From: G965197005 sp965197005
GTDB lineage: Bacteria > Pseudomonadota > Gammaproteobacteria > Pseudomonadales > Oceanobacteraceae
Assembly (NCBI GenBank): GCA_965197005.1
Contig: OZ239982.1
Coordinates: forward strand, 434,001 to 498,000
Direction: 5' to 3'
DNA length: 64,000 nucleotides
The notes beneath the pieces were generated by a model. That model was given only the letters and a program-made list of their open reading frames with translations, did no database searches and was not told where the DNA came from. The first letter of the stretch is position 1; each line of letters opens with the position of its first letter. This document shows, piece after piece, positions 1 through 8,533 of this stretch. Both the position numbers and the translations under genes were made by a program.

Positions 1-1917
1 AACGCCATTATGCTAGAGAAAGGCTGTATTTACAGTGATGCCGTCACACAGATTACAGACGACAATAATCAACCCTTACATCATAGTCATTTTGTTCTAA
101 ATGAGCTTATGCCCGAATTGCCGTACTATGGCGAAGCGATGCCTGAATCTGTTTGGGGAGAACAACCTGAAGCAGATAAGAACAAACTACCAGATCAAAG
201 AGATAATAGTGCTTATGAATACGGAAAAATAGCCAATCCAAGCGTACATATAGCACTTAATCAATTACGGGTAGTTGTAAATAGAATTATCAAAAAACAA
301 GGCGGTGCGCCACAAAAAATTCATATAGAACTCACACGAGATTTAAAAAACTCTAAAAAAGCAAGAGATGAAATTGCCAAGAAAAATGCAGCAAATAAAA
401 AGAATAACGACAGAATAAGAAAAAAACTGGCTGAAGAATTTAATATTGATAGACCAAGTCGTGAAGATATCCAGAAAATAAAACTATGGGAAGAGCTTGA
501 CGACCACTATTGTATTTTTACAGAACAGAAAATCTCGGCTCATCAACTATTTAGTGAAGTAGACATTGAACATATCGTGCCTTTCAGTCGTTGTCGAGAT
601 GATAGTATAAATAATAAAACCCTTGCCTTTAAAGCAGGCAATCAAGAAAAAGCCAACCGAACCCCCTTTGAAGCATTTGCTAATGATACAGCACGATATT
701 CAGTAATGATGAAACGGGCACTAAAAAGTTTTGGTCAGGGAGCTAAATACGAACGCTTTAAAGAAGGGGCTTTTGAGAAATTTTACGGTGGCGATCAAGG
801 AGATATGATTGCTCGGCAAATCAACGATACCAAATATTTAAGTAAAAAAGCCAAGCAGTATTTATCCTGTATTTGCGATGTAAAAAACATCGTGTCAGTC
901 AATGGTCAGATTACCGCTATCTTGCGTGATGTTTGGCAGTTAAATAATTATAAAAATAGAGCAGAAGGCAACTATAGAGAAGATCACCGCCACCATATTG
1001 TTGATGCCTTTGTGGTTGGCTTAACTTCACGCTCTTTAATTCAGCGTATTAATACTATTAATTCAAAAGATAACAGACATATCAATAACATGTATCAGTT
1101 GCTTAAAGACCGATTGGGTAAGCAAAGTAATATACCCACCTTAAAGCAAGAATTAATGACGCAGCTTCAAGATGTGATTGCCTCATATAAGCCTGACCGT
1201 AGTAACTACGGCTCTATGTGCAACGATACAGCATACGCTATCGTTGAGCTTGAAGGTCAGCAGTACGGTATTACCAGAAAAGCTACAAGTTCATTAACTT
1301 ACTCTGAGATTTTTCATATCAGAGATGAGCACCTCAAAACTCAATTACTTAACTTTATAACCAACAATCAAGGAGCAAATGATAGCAAGGAGCTAAAAAA
1401 GATACTGACTGAAAAACAACTTAAAAATAACTTGACTAATTTTGCAGATAAAACAGGGATAAAAAAACTGCGTATTTTGGTTCTTAATCAAAGCATTAAA
1501 CAAGTTGCAAGTGCACCCTACAAAGGCTATGCACTCAATTCATATGCATATTGTGATGTTTGGCAAATACCTAAGAAAAAAGACAAAAAAACGGGCAATT
1601 ATACTTATAAGTATCAAGGCGTTTTTGTGCCCTATGCTGAAGTGAATGAATTTAAAAACACACCGAAAAGACCGACTGATAAAAATGGCAAATCACATCC
1701 TGCCGCCAAACGACTCATGCGGCTTTATAAAGATGATAATATTGATTTAATTGATAAAAGCACTGGCGAAGTCATAGTAAAAAGAATTGCAGGATTCAGT
1801 GCTTTTGAAAATAAACTTGATATTCGTGATAACTTAAAAGCAATAAATGATGGTCAGAATTTTAAATCTATTAATACAATATTTGATAAGTGCTTAGTAA
1901 AGAAAAGGAAAAACTAG
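1..1917 (+). CDS. cas9: CRISPR-associated endonuclease Cas9 (type II-C), 5' truncated by window edge
   Basis: These are the last 638 residues of the RNA-guided nuclease of a type II CRISPR system. The frame is open at base 1, so RuvC-I and most of the REC lobe lie outside the window. Cas9 uses a crRNA:tracrRNA duplex to cut both strands of matching DNA. Visible in order are RuvC-II (IHIELTRD, glutamate codon 328-330), the HNH domain (DIEHIVPFS, catalytic histidine codon 571-573, then SINNKTL) and RuvC-III (HHIVDAFVVG, aspartate codon 1003-1005). The residue before the HNH histidine is Glu rather than Asp, a common variant. About 300 residues follow RuvC-III and should form the PAM-interacting region. 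A cas9-cas1-cas2 order with no csn2 or cas4 indicates subtype II-C. The stop lies two bases before the cas1 start, so the genes form one operon. All nuclease motifs in view are intact. Confidence 0.97.
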   Translation, partial: NAIMLEKGCIYSDAVTQITDDNNQPLHHSHFVLNELMPELPYYGEAMPESVWGEQPEADKNKLPDQRDNSAYEYGKIANPSVHIALNQLRVVVNRIIKKQGGAPQKIHIELTRDLKNSKKARDEIAKKNAANKKNNDRIRKKLAEEFNIDRPSREDIQKIKLWEELDDHYCIFTEQKISAHQLFSEVDIEHIVPFSRCRDDSINNKTLAFKAGNQEKANRTPFEAFANDTARYSVMMKRALKSFGQGAKYERFKEGAFEKFYGGDQGDMIARQINDTKYLSKKAKQYLSCICDVKNIVSVNGQITAILRDVWQLNNYKNRAEGNYREDHRHHIVDAFVVGLTSRSLIQRINTINSKDNRHINNMYQLLKDRLGKQSNIPTLKQELMTQLQDVIASYKPDRSNYGSMCNDTAYAIVELEGQQYGITRKATSSLTYSEIFHIRDEHLKTQLLNFITNNQGANDSKELKKILTEKQLKNNLTNFADKTGIKKLRILVLNQSIKQVASAPYKGYALNSYAYCDVWQIPKKKDKKTGNYTYKYQGVFVPYAEVNEFKNTPKRPTDKNGKSHPAAKRLMRLYKDDNIDLIDKSTGEVIVKRIAGFSAFENKLDIRDNLKAINDGQNFKSINTIFDKCLVKKRKN

Positions 1918-1919
1918 CT

Positions 1920-2816
1920 ATGCGTTGGAATGTGGTAGAGCTTGCTGAAAATGGACGCTACGCTAAACTTTGGCGAGGTTTTTTACTGGTTATGCAAGGA
2001 GATAATGAGCTGGGCAAGGTTATTATTGATGAGATTTGCTGCTTATTATTAACCGCAGAACAAGCCACTTTATCAAAGCCACTGATGGTTAAACTGGCAG
2101 AGCATGGTATTCCAATTGTTATTTGTGGTAATAATTATCACCCCATTTCGGTTAACTTACCCTATGCGGCTCATTACCAACCTAATCGAGCCTTGAATTT
2201 GCAGCTAGATGCCAGTGAGCCTTTAAAAAAACGTATTTGGCAAGCCATTATAAAGTGTAAAATAAGGCATCAAGCAACGGTATTATATTGGCTTTATCCG
2301 AGCAATAAAGTGGTACAAAAGCAGTTTTCTCATTTTATCAAAAAGGTACGTTCTGGCGATTCTGATAATATCGAAGCTCAGGCGGCTAAACTTTACTGGG
2401 GCTCTATTATAGAACATGGATTTAGTCGTAATACAAAAAGCAAAGACATTCAAAATGCGGCACTAAATTATGGTTATACTATTTTAAGAGCAGCAATGGC
2501 GCGTGCTATTGTTGCAGCAGGATTATTGCCAGCATTAGGTGTTTATCATTCCAACCAAAGAAACGCATTTTGTTTGGCAGATGATATGATGGAAGTTTTT
2601 CGTCCTTTAGTAGATTACCAAGTGTTTAAAAAGAATATCAACACAACAGAATTATCACAAAATCAAAAAAGAAGTTTAGCTAAAATTTTGCAGCAAAACA
2701 TAAGAGTAAATGAGAAAGAAACCATTGTTAATAATGCTATGCAGATGTTAGCATTTTCTTTTGTTAGCTCTTTGGAAAATAAAACACTACAACTTAATTT
2801 ACCAAAATTTGAGTAA
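1920..2816 (+). CDS. cas1: CRISPR integrase Cas1, type II
   Basis: Cas1 is the catalytic subunit of the Cas1-Cas2 complex that inserts new spacers. The ATG at 1920 is preferred over an in-frame upstream start inside cas9 because it has an AAAGGA-like ribosome site and gives 298 residues, the normal type II length. The expected metal-binding residues are present: Glu152 in EAQAAKLYW, His210 in LGVYHSNQRNAF, and the acidic cluster LADDMMEVFRP (Glu225). The stop is six bases before cas2. I see no sign of damage. Confidence 0.96.
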   Translation: MRWNVVELAENGRYAKLWRGFLLVMQGDNELGKVIIDEICCLLLTAEQATLSKPLMVKLAEHGIPIVICGNNYHPISVNLPYAAHYQPNRALNLQLDASEPLKKRIWQAIIKCKIRHQATVLYWLYPSNKVVQKQFSHFIKKVRSGDSDNIEAQAAKLYWGSIIEHGFSRNTKSKDIQNAALNYGYTILRAAMARAIVAAGLLPALGVYHSNQRNAFCLADDMMEVFRPLVDYQVFKKNINTTELSQNQKRSLAKILQQNIRVNEKETIVNNAMQMLAFSFVSSLENKTLQLNLPKFE

Positions 2817-2822
2817 TGTTTT

Positions 2823-3161
2823 ATGAGTCCCTACTACTTTCTTAATGGATACAAACTTATGTGGATGTTCGTTATGTTTGATTTGCCTGTAGTGACGACA
2901 GCAGATCGTAAGGAATATACTCGTTTTCGCAATTATTTATTAGACAGTGGTTTTGATATGGCACAATTCTCAGTCTATTTGCGCCTTGTTTCTAGCAAAG
3001 AGAGAGTAAAGCATTTTGAGCGCAGTATTGCTAACCAGTTACCTAATAATGGCAAGGTTCAAATCATTAGCATCACAGATAAACAGTACAAAAATATAAA
3101 ATCATACTATGGACAATCGCAATTTATTCAAGATAAACCAAACCAATTACATCTTTTTTAA
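2823..3161 (+). CDS. cas2: CRISPR-associated protein Cas2, type II
   Basis: Cas2 is the structural partner of Cas1 in spacer acquisition. The 112-residue product begins with the ferredoxin-like strand MWMFVMFDLPV, whose aspartate (residue 20) is the usual conserved acidic residue. It continues with RKEYTRFRNYLLDSGF and YLRLVSS, typical of the type II-C/II-A family. It is the last cas gene. Its stop codon lies inside a long hairpin at 3154-3180 that separates the operon from the array. Confidence 0.95.
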   Translation: MSPYYFLNGYKLMWMFVMFDLPVVTTADRKEYTRFRNYLLDSGFDMAQFSVYLRLVSSKERVKHFERSIANQLPNNGKVQIISITDKQYKNIKSYYGQSQFIQDKPNQLHLF

Positions 3162-3180
3162 GCCCGTCGGCTTGAAAAAA
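3154..3180. terminator. Long hairpin overlapping the cas2 stop codon
   Basis: TTTTTTAAGCC (3154-3164) pairs with GGCTT-G-AAAAAA (3169-3180) around a CGTC loop, with one bulged G. It lies between cas2 and the array. The A/T flanks pair with each other, so the core can fold on either strand. It could end cas transcription from the left and array transcripts from the right, although neither side has a free U-tract after the stem. Confidence 0.5.
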
Positions 3181-3232
3181 TATTGTAAAAATCAGAAAAA
3201 CATCCTTGTTTTCAATTTGTTACAGCGAATCT

Positions 3233-6168
3233 ATTTTAGCATCTTAGGAAACGCATTCAATCCGCAACCTTGCGGCGTTTGGGCACAACCTACCAATAAT
3301 TTTAGCATCTTAGGAAACGCATTCAATCCGCAACAGCAATTCTGCGGCACAGCAAACAGCAACAATTTTAGCATCTTAGGAAACGCATTCAATCCGCAAC
3401 CCTCAGGGGAGCGTTGATAATGCTTATAGATTTTAGCATCTTAGGAAACGCATTCAATCCGCAACTTGCAATTCAGTTGCTACGCTACATGAAACATTTT
3501 AGCATCTTAGGAAACGCATTCAATCCGCAACCAATGCCTGAATGACTAAAGAGGCACTTTTATTTTAGCATCTTAGGAAACGCATTCAATCCGCAACGTC
3601 AAGTGGGTGACTTAAAAATGCCCATTGATTTTAGCATCTTAGGAAACGCATTCAATCCGCAACGATTAGGCATGATGACCTCCTAGTAGGTTTATTTTAG
3701 CATCTTAGGAAACGCATTCAATCCGCAACCCAAACCACAGGTAATCCATGGCAAGTCGGATTTTAGCATCTTAGGAAACGCATTCAATCCGCAACTTAAT
3801 CATAGCGTTATAGCTCCAAAAAAAAATTTTAGCATCTTAGGAAACGCATTCAATCCGCAACTCGAACAGTTCACAGGCTTTAGGGACGAAAATTTTAGCA
3901 TCTTAGGAAACGCATTCAATCCGCAACGCAAAGGCTCGCTAAATCTTCTACCTTTCCATTTTAGCATCTTAGGAAACGCATTCAATCCGCAACGACCATG
4001 GATAACACAAAACAACCTGAATAATTTTAGCATCTTAGGAAACGCATTCAATCCGCAACCAAAGCTCTCGCCCACAAAAATCCGTCCTAATTTTAGCATC
4101 TTAGGAAACGCATTCAATCCGCAACGCAAGAGCTTGGGGACATTAAAGAGCTTGAATTTTAGCATCTTAGGAAACGCATTCAATCCGCAACCAGCCCTAG
4201 GCGTTTATCAACATACATTAAATTTTAGCATCTTAGGAAACGCATTCAATCCGCAACTCTTCAAGAAGACTTATAAAGCGTTCGATTATTTTAGCATCTT
4301 AGGAAACGCATTCAATCCGCAACGCGCAGCAATCCGCAAAGCTCAACAAGTAGATTTTAGCATCTTAGGAAACGCATTCAATCCGCAACCGAAACTTTTG
4401 AAATCATGCCCAAGTGCGAATTTTAGCATCTTAGGAAACGCATTCAATCCGCAACGAAGACAAACGAGGCGGTAAAGAGTTTAAAATTTTAGCATCTTAG
4501 GAAACGCATTCAATCCGCAACGTATGTTGGTCTTGTACCTGCTTCTATGCATTTTAGCATCTTAGGAAACGCATTCAATCCGCAACCATGTGCAATCAAT
4601 GCGCTTAACGCTGCTAATTTTAGCATCTTAGGAAACGCATTCAATCCGCAACAAAAAATGTTGCATATCTCAATCCCTAAAAATTTTAGCATCTTAGGAA
4701 ACGCATTCAATCCGCAACCATTGGGTCATGGAGTGGCAGCGTCGTGGCATTTTAGCATCTTAGGAAACGCATTCAATCCGCAACTGCAAATGCTCAACAC
4801 CATCACGCACTTGAATTTTAGCATCTTAGGAAACGCATTCAATCCGCAACTCGGCGGCGGCGTTTTAGCAGTTGTTGCTTATTTTAGCATCTTAGGAAAC
4901 GCATTCAATCCGCAACGAGGTCATCCATGACCTCTTTATCCGCAAGATTTTAGCATCTTAGGAAACGCATTCAATCCGCAACGAACTTCTTGGAGTTGGG
5001 TTTGGGTTATCAATTTTAGCATCTTAGGAAACGCATTCAATCCGCAACTATCAAATGGGGCAGACGCAACTAAAAATATTTTAGCATCTTAGGAAACGCA
5101 TTCAATCCGCAACTATTAATCGCTTGGGCATTGATTTTAACCATTTTAGCATCTTAGGAAACGCATTCAATCCGCAACCAGCGGTCAAGCCGCCATGATA
5201 TAATTTTAATTTTAGCATCTTAGGAAACGCATTCAATCCGCAACTAAGATTAAAACTGGGAATGACTCGGTTGCATTTTAGCATCTTAGGAAACGCATTC
5301 AATCCGCAACTACTGGTTGAACGGCTCAGATAAACAATCTATTTTAGCATCTTAGGAAACGCATTCAATCCGCAACACGTCCTGCAAAGGCGCAAATACA
5401 CATACTATTTTAGCATCTTAGGAAACGCATTCAATCCGCAACTGAAATAATCGAGGGTCTAAATAACAAAACATTTTAGCATCTTAGGAAACGCATTCAA
5501 TCCGCAACACTACATGCTTTATTGCAAGACCCAGCTGTATTTTAGCATCTTAGGAAACGCATTCAATCCGCAACAGAGCTTCTAATTTATGCAAAACGGT
5601 CTTGATTTTAGCATCTTAGGAAACGCATTCAATCCGCAACACTACATGCTTTATTGCAAGACCCAGCTGTATTTTAGCATCTTAGGAAACGCATTCAATC
5701 CGCAACCGGACGAGCCGCAAGCGTGCTTATCACGAGATTTTAGCATCTTAGGAAACGCATTCAATCCGCAACAGCTTAAAGCAGACTCCAAAGCATTATC
5801 GGATTTTAGCATCTTAGGAAACGCATTCAATCCGCAACCTTTGAAACTTGGCACAACGGAGAGTATTAATTTTAGCATCTTAGGAAACGCATTCAATCCG
5901 CAACTTACGAGATAACGGCATTTGTGGCGGCAGCATTTTAGCATCTTAGGAAACGCATTCAATCCGCAACTGGTGATTTAGTATTACGCACAGAGATGGA
6001 ATTTTAGCATCTTAGGAAACGCATTCAATCCGCAACTAGGAGCAAAATCAGGCACAGGCACATTAAATTTTAGCATCTTAGGAAACGCATTCAATCCGCA
6101 ACTGGAGAATTGGCGTGGGTATTTGATAATGAATTTTAGCATCTTAGGAAACGCATTCAATCCACAAT
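3233..6168 (-). CRISPR. CRISPR array, 45 repeats of 36 bp and 44 spacers, type II-C
   Basis: A 36-bp repeat starts every 66 bp (3233, 3299, 3365 and so on to 6133). Spacers are 30 nt except four of 29 nt (3401-3429, 4522-4550, 5049-5077, 5114-5142). On the minus strand the repeat begins GTTGCGGATTG and ends GATGCTAAAAT, the usual type II form, so crRNAs should be read leftwards, towards cas2. All repeats look identical except the last (6133-6168), which ends TCCACAAT instead of TCCGCAAC on the plus strand. The spacers at 5509-5538 and 5641-5670 are identical. The spacer at 4917-4946 contains a perfect inverted repeat. Open reading frames across the array encode repetitive peptides and are artefacts. 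Confidence 0.99.
6133..6160 (-). promoter_or_regulatory. Promoter embedded in the CRISPR repeat (example: outermost repeat)
   Basis: Read on the minus strand, the repeat contains a -35-like TTGAAT (6160-6155), a 16-bp spacer and the extended -10 TGCTAAAAT ending at the repeat/spacer junction (TAAAAT at 6138-6133). Every repeat has the same elements, so each could start its own crRNA a few bases inside the following spacer. Neisseria II-C arrays work this way, with TGCTACAAT at the same place. Both elements are intact in the otherwise altered outermost repeat. Function here is inferred. Confidence 0.65.
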
Positions 6169-6201
6169 GCACTGATACGGGCAGTTGTAGCTGTATTTCG
6201 C

Positions 6202-6807
6202 TCATGCGCCTATCCCTATCGAGCGCAATAAATCTTTAGATATAGAGCGAGTAGCCCACTCTGGCATATTCTTACTTTGGAACTTGGTTATACCGTGCTC
6301 CAAAGAGAGCAACAAGCGCCTACGTGAATACGAGTTATCAAGGACAAAGCCTCTATCTGCCAATTTTAAAGCGGCATCTAGGTTGGCCATGCTTCTAGGG
6401 TAACGTCTATTCACATCTTTGGTGGTTACATGGTGGCCACCCGATTGAACACGAGTGGCAATGCGTACCGTGCTCATGTCAGGACCATCTACCCCGATGA
6501 ACACTAGATTAACCTTATAGCCTTGCGTTTTTGCTTCTTTCATTAATCGTAGTTCACGCTTACCAGTCAACGTAGTTTCAATGGCAAAACTCGCTTTTTG
6601 CTTTAAGTATTCCTGTTGCTGTTGTAAGGCAGCACGTCCGGCCTGAGCCGCTACCGAACTCATATCGCTGCCGATAGCAGGGTTTATCTGTCGAGCAATG
6701 TTGTCGGGGTTTATCACTGGCAGCTTGTCTTTCAAGTAACGATCAGCTAGAGTGCTTTTGCCTGCCCCATTGGGGCCAGCAACAAACCACAATTGCGGTT
6801 GGCTCAT
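6202..6807 (-). CDS. Zeta-toxin-family P-loop kinase (probable toxin)
   Basis: This 201-residue protein has a Walker A motif GPNGAGKST at residues 11-19, then FAIETTLTGK and a basic region RVQSGGHHV. The pattern matches the zeta-toxin/AAA kinase group; classic zeta toxins phosphorylate UDP-N-acetylglucosamine and block wall synthesis, but the substrate here is unknown. Its start overlaps the stop of the upstream small gene by an ATGA junction, the usual antitoxin-toxin layout. Its stop lies 33 bp from the outermost CRISPR repeat and it is read in the same direction as the crRNAs, so readthrough would enter the array. The frame is intact. A non-toxic kinase remains possible. Confidence 0.8.
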   Translation of the reverse strand: MSQPQLWFVAGPNGAGKSTLADRYLKDKLPVINPDNIARQINPAIGSDMSSVAAQAGRAALQQQQEYLKQKASFAIETTLTGKRELRLMKEAKTQGYKVNLVFIGVDGPDMSTVRIATRVQSGGHHVTTKDVNRRYPRSMANLDAALKLADRGFVLDNSYSRRRLLLSLEHGITKFQSKNMPEWATRSISKDLLRSIGIGA

Positions 6808-7067
6808 TCGCTGATAATCTTAATTATTTGTTCGTCACCGTATTCATCCATTCGGATTAGTTCCATACGGCCAGCTGGGTACTGTTTAATGATTTGGCCA
6901 GGCTCTTTAAAAGCCTCATGTCGATAGTAAATAGGCACACCAGCTGCAAGGTTTGCGCGGGCTGCGCTGTCATCTTCTTTGCGTAGCTCGGAAAGCAAAC
7001 TATGGTAAAAAATGGTTTCTTCGCTTGGGCTCATTTTATCTACATCCTGAAAATTAAGTTCACTCAT
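6804..7067 (-). CDS. Small acidic protein, probable antitoxin of the zeta-type kinase
   Basis: This 87-residue protein has no recognised DNA-binding domain. It carries a segment GVPIYYRHEAFKEPG followed by IIKQYPAGRMELIRMDEYG, which resembles the short proteins often encoded just upstream of zeta-like kinases. The four-base overlap with the kinase gene implies translational coupling. The antitoxin role is inferred from position and size only. A weak GAG ribosome site lies upstream, and the 5' side is a non-coding stretch of about 240 bp that ends at the tracrRNA-like element. Confidence 0.6.
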   Translation of the reverse strand: MSELNFQDVDKMSPSEETIFYHSLLSELRKEDDSAARANLAAGVPIYYRHEAFKEPGQIIKQYPAGRMELIRMDEYGDEQIIKIISE

Positions 7068-7311
7068 AGGTTAAATCTCTCATCTTAAAACATTTAATAT
7101 TACGCCAATTGGATGCTAATTTAGTAACTTGGTCAAGACCTGATTATTACTGGCTCTGGTAACGCCAACTGCCAACTTTTAACATTTCGCGCATTTTGTT
7201 GAACGTTATTTGCTTTTCCAAAGAGAAGCGGTTAAAGGATGTCCTTATAACTCTTTAGTTGTTAGTTTTCTGTTTTCAAGCAACATGATTTGTGGTTCAA
7301 GCTGCTTATTA
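7068..7311. other. Non-coding spacer between the toxin-antitoxin pair and the tracrRNA element
   Basis: No convincing gene is visible. It holds a perfect palindrome GGTCAAGACC (7131-7140), which could be an operator for the antitoxin-kinase pair, and a small inverted repeat AAGGATGTCCTT. A promoter for the minus-strand pair and one for the plus-strand tracrRNA would both have to lie here or in the adjacent element. I could not define either with good -35 and -10 boxes. Confidence 0.5.
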
Positions 7312-7339
7312 ATTTTAGCATTTTAGAAAACGCATTCAA
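7312..7339 (-). promoter_or_regulatory. Repeat-type promoter retained in the anti-repeat, facing the toxin-antitoxin genes
   Basis: On the minus strand the anti-repeat keeps TTGAAT (7339-7334), the 16-bp spacing and TGCTAAAAT (TAAAAT at 7317-7312). If active, it would transcribe leftwards into the antitoxin-kinase pair about 240 bp away. Activity is an inference from identity with the array promoter. Confidence 0.4.
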
Positions 7340-7419
7340 TCTGCAATGTAAACTTAACGAAAGTAGATTGCAAATATGCTGTATAAAATCACTATTGCTG
7401 CTGCTATTTGGTTTTTTAT
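7312..7419 (+). ncRNA. Putative tracrRNA (anti-repeat plus tail)
   Basis: Bases 7312-7347 match the array repeat at 32 of 36 positions. Read on the plus strand this is the complement of the crRNA repeat. Three differences are C-to-T changes that convert G-C into G-U pairs with crRNA; the fourth, G-to-A, gives one mismatch. The anti-repeat ends in AAU, as in Neisseria and Campylobacter tracrRNAs. Downstream are a small hairpin ACUU-AACGA-AAGU, then CAAAUA (7371-7376) pairing with UAUUUG (7405-7410), then GUUUUUU (7411-7417) as a terminator-like end. The length of about 100 nt fits a tracrRNA. No clear promoter is seen. An alternative is a decayed orphan repeat. Confidence 0.68.
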
Positions 7420-7424
7420 TGGAT

Positions 7425-8141
7425 TTAACGCAGGCGTTGATAGATTAAGTCCCATACGCCATGTCCTTTTTGCTCGCCTCGTAATTCAAACTTGGTTAAT
7501 GGGCGATAATCAGGACGTGCTAGGCTATGACCATTACCCGCTATGTTCTTGTAGGCGTTTTGGTTATCCATTATTTCTAGCATATGTTGCATATAGGGTT
7601 CCCAGTCGGTTGCCATGTGTAATTGTCCGCCGATTTTAAGTATGCGCCTAACACTTTCGGCAAAGTCTTCATTGACTATGCGTCTTTTATTATGACGTTT
7701 TTTATGCCAAGGGTCAGGAAAAAATAGTTGTACTCGCTGGAGGCTGTTGCTTGGAATATGCTGCATCACTTCAATGGCATCGCCGTGTAGTGTTTTTAGG
7801 TTGGTGATGCTTTTTTCTTGGGCTAAAGCAATCAGTGCACCTACACCTGGAGTGTGTACTTCTATGCCGATAAAGTCTTGTTCTGGGGTGTTTTCTGCCA
7901 TGGTAATGAGGGATTTTCCCATGCCATAGCCAATTTCTAGTATTTTTGGATTGTCACGTTGAAAGATGGCTTGTAAGTCAAGTTCTTTGGTTGGCATTTC
8001 TAATCCATAGGTTTGCCAGTGCAGTGCGAGTGCTTGCTGTTGTCCTTTGGTTAAACGACCTGGTCTGGTTACAAAGCTGCGTATGCGGCGTTTATGTCGG
8101 TTTTCTGGTGTGTTTTCTGGGTTTGAAGTTGTATGATTCAT
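7425..8141 (-). CDS. trmB: tRNA (guanine-N7-)-methyltransferase TrmB
   Basis: TrmB places the N7-methyl group on G46 in the variable loop of many tRNAs, using S-adenosylmethionine. The 238-residue product shows the SAM-binding ILEIGYGMGKS and the family motif FFPDPWHKKRHNKRR, which carries the catalytic/tRNA-binding residues. The start overlaps the stop of the DUF423 gene by an ATGA junction, so the two are co-transcribed. Its 3' end meets the putative tracrRNA tail head-on, with only a few bases between them. Confidence 0.96.
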   Translation of the reverse strand: MNHTTSNPENTPENRHKRRIRSFVTRPGRLTKGQQQALALHWQTYGLEMPTKELDLQAIFQRDNPKILEIGYGMGKSLITMAENTPEQDFIGIEVHTPGVGALIALAQEKSITNLKTLHGDAIEVMQHIPSNSLQRVQLFFPDPWHKKRHNKRRIVNEDFAESVRRILKIGGQLHMATDWEPYMQHMLEIMDNQNAYKNIAGNGHSLARPDYRPLTKFELRGEQKGHGVWDLIYQRLR

Positions 8142-8533
8142 TGCTTATTGTTAGGTGTAGGGCGAACAAAAAGAAGACTGAGCCATGCGCTGATAAAGCT
8201 CAGACCTCCTACTGGTGTTAGTAAAACATAGTCGGTGTTGCCTGTTAAACTCATAAAATACAGGCTACCTGAGAATAGTATAATTCCTAAAATGGTGAGG
8301 TTGGCGCTGATTTTTAGTATGCGTTGGTGGGGTTGCTGTAGCAGTGCAAAACCAATTATAAGTAGCAGTAGGCTATGCATAAAGTGATATTGCACCGCTG
8401 TTTGATATACCTCTAGCATTCGTGCTGATAATATTGCTTTGAGTTTATGTGCACCAAATGCGCCTAGGGCAACAGAGGTTGCGCCAAGGAGTGCGGCAAG
8501 TTTTAGGTGTGTGTATGATATGGGTGTTTTCAT
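8138..8533 (-). CDS. DUF423 family small membrane protein
   Basis: This 131-residue integral membrane protein has about four hydrophobic segments. It carries the DUF423 signature near the N terminus (LLGATSVALGAFGAHKLK) and YQTAVQYHFMHSL. The family (E. coli YgdD) has no established function. The gene overlaps trmB by four bases downstream and ilvA by four bases upstream, so it belongs to an ilvA-DUF423-trmB operon. Confidence 0.88.
   Translation of the reverse strand: MKTPISYTHLKLAALLGATSVALGAFGAHKLKAILSARMLEVYQTAVQYHFMHSLLLLIIGFALLQQPHQRILKISANLTILGIILFSGSLYFMSLTGNTDYVLLTPVGGLSFISAWLSLLFVRPTPNNKQ

Noticed and set aside
3109..6205. Several open frames on both strands across the CRISPR array encoding repeated peptides such as FSILGNAFNPQ and CGLNAFPKMLK
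   Set aside because: They are translations of the 36-bp repeat; the 66-bp period is a multiple of three, so frames stay open by chance. Not a repeat protein.
7376..7639. A plus-strand frame starting inside the tracrRNA element
   Set aside because: Mostly antisense to trmB and without family resemblance.
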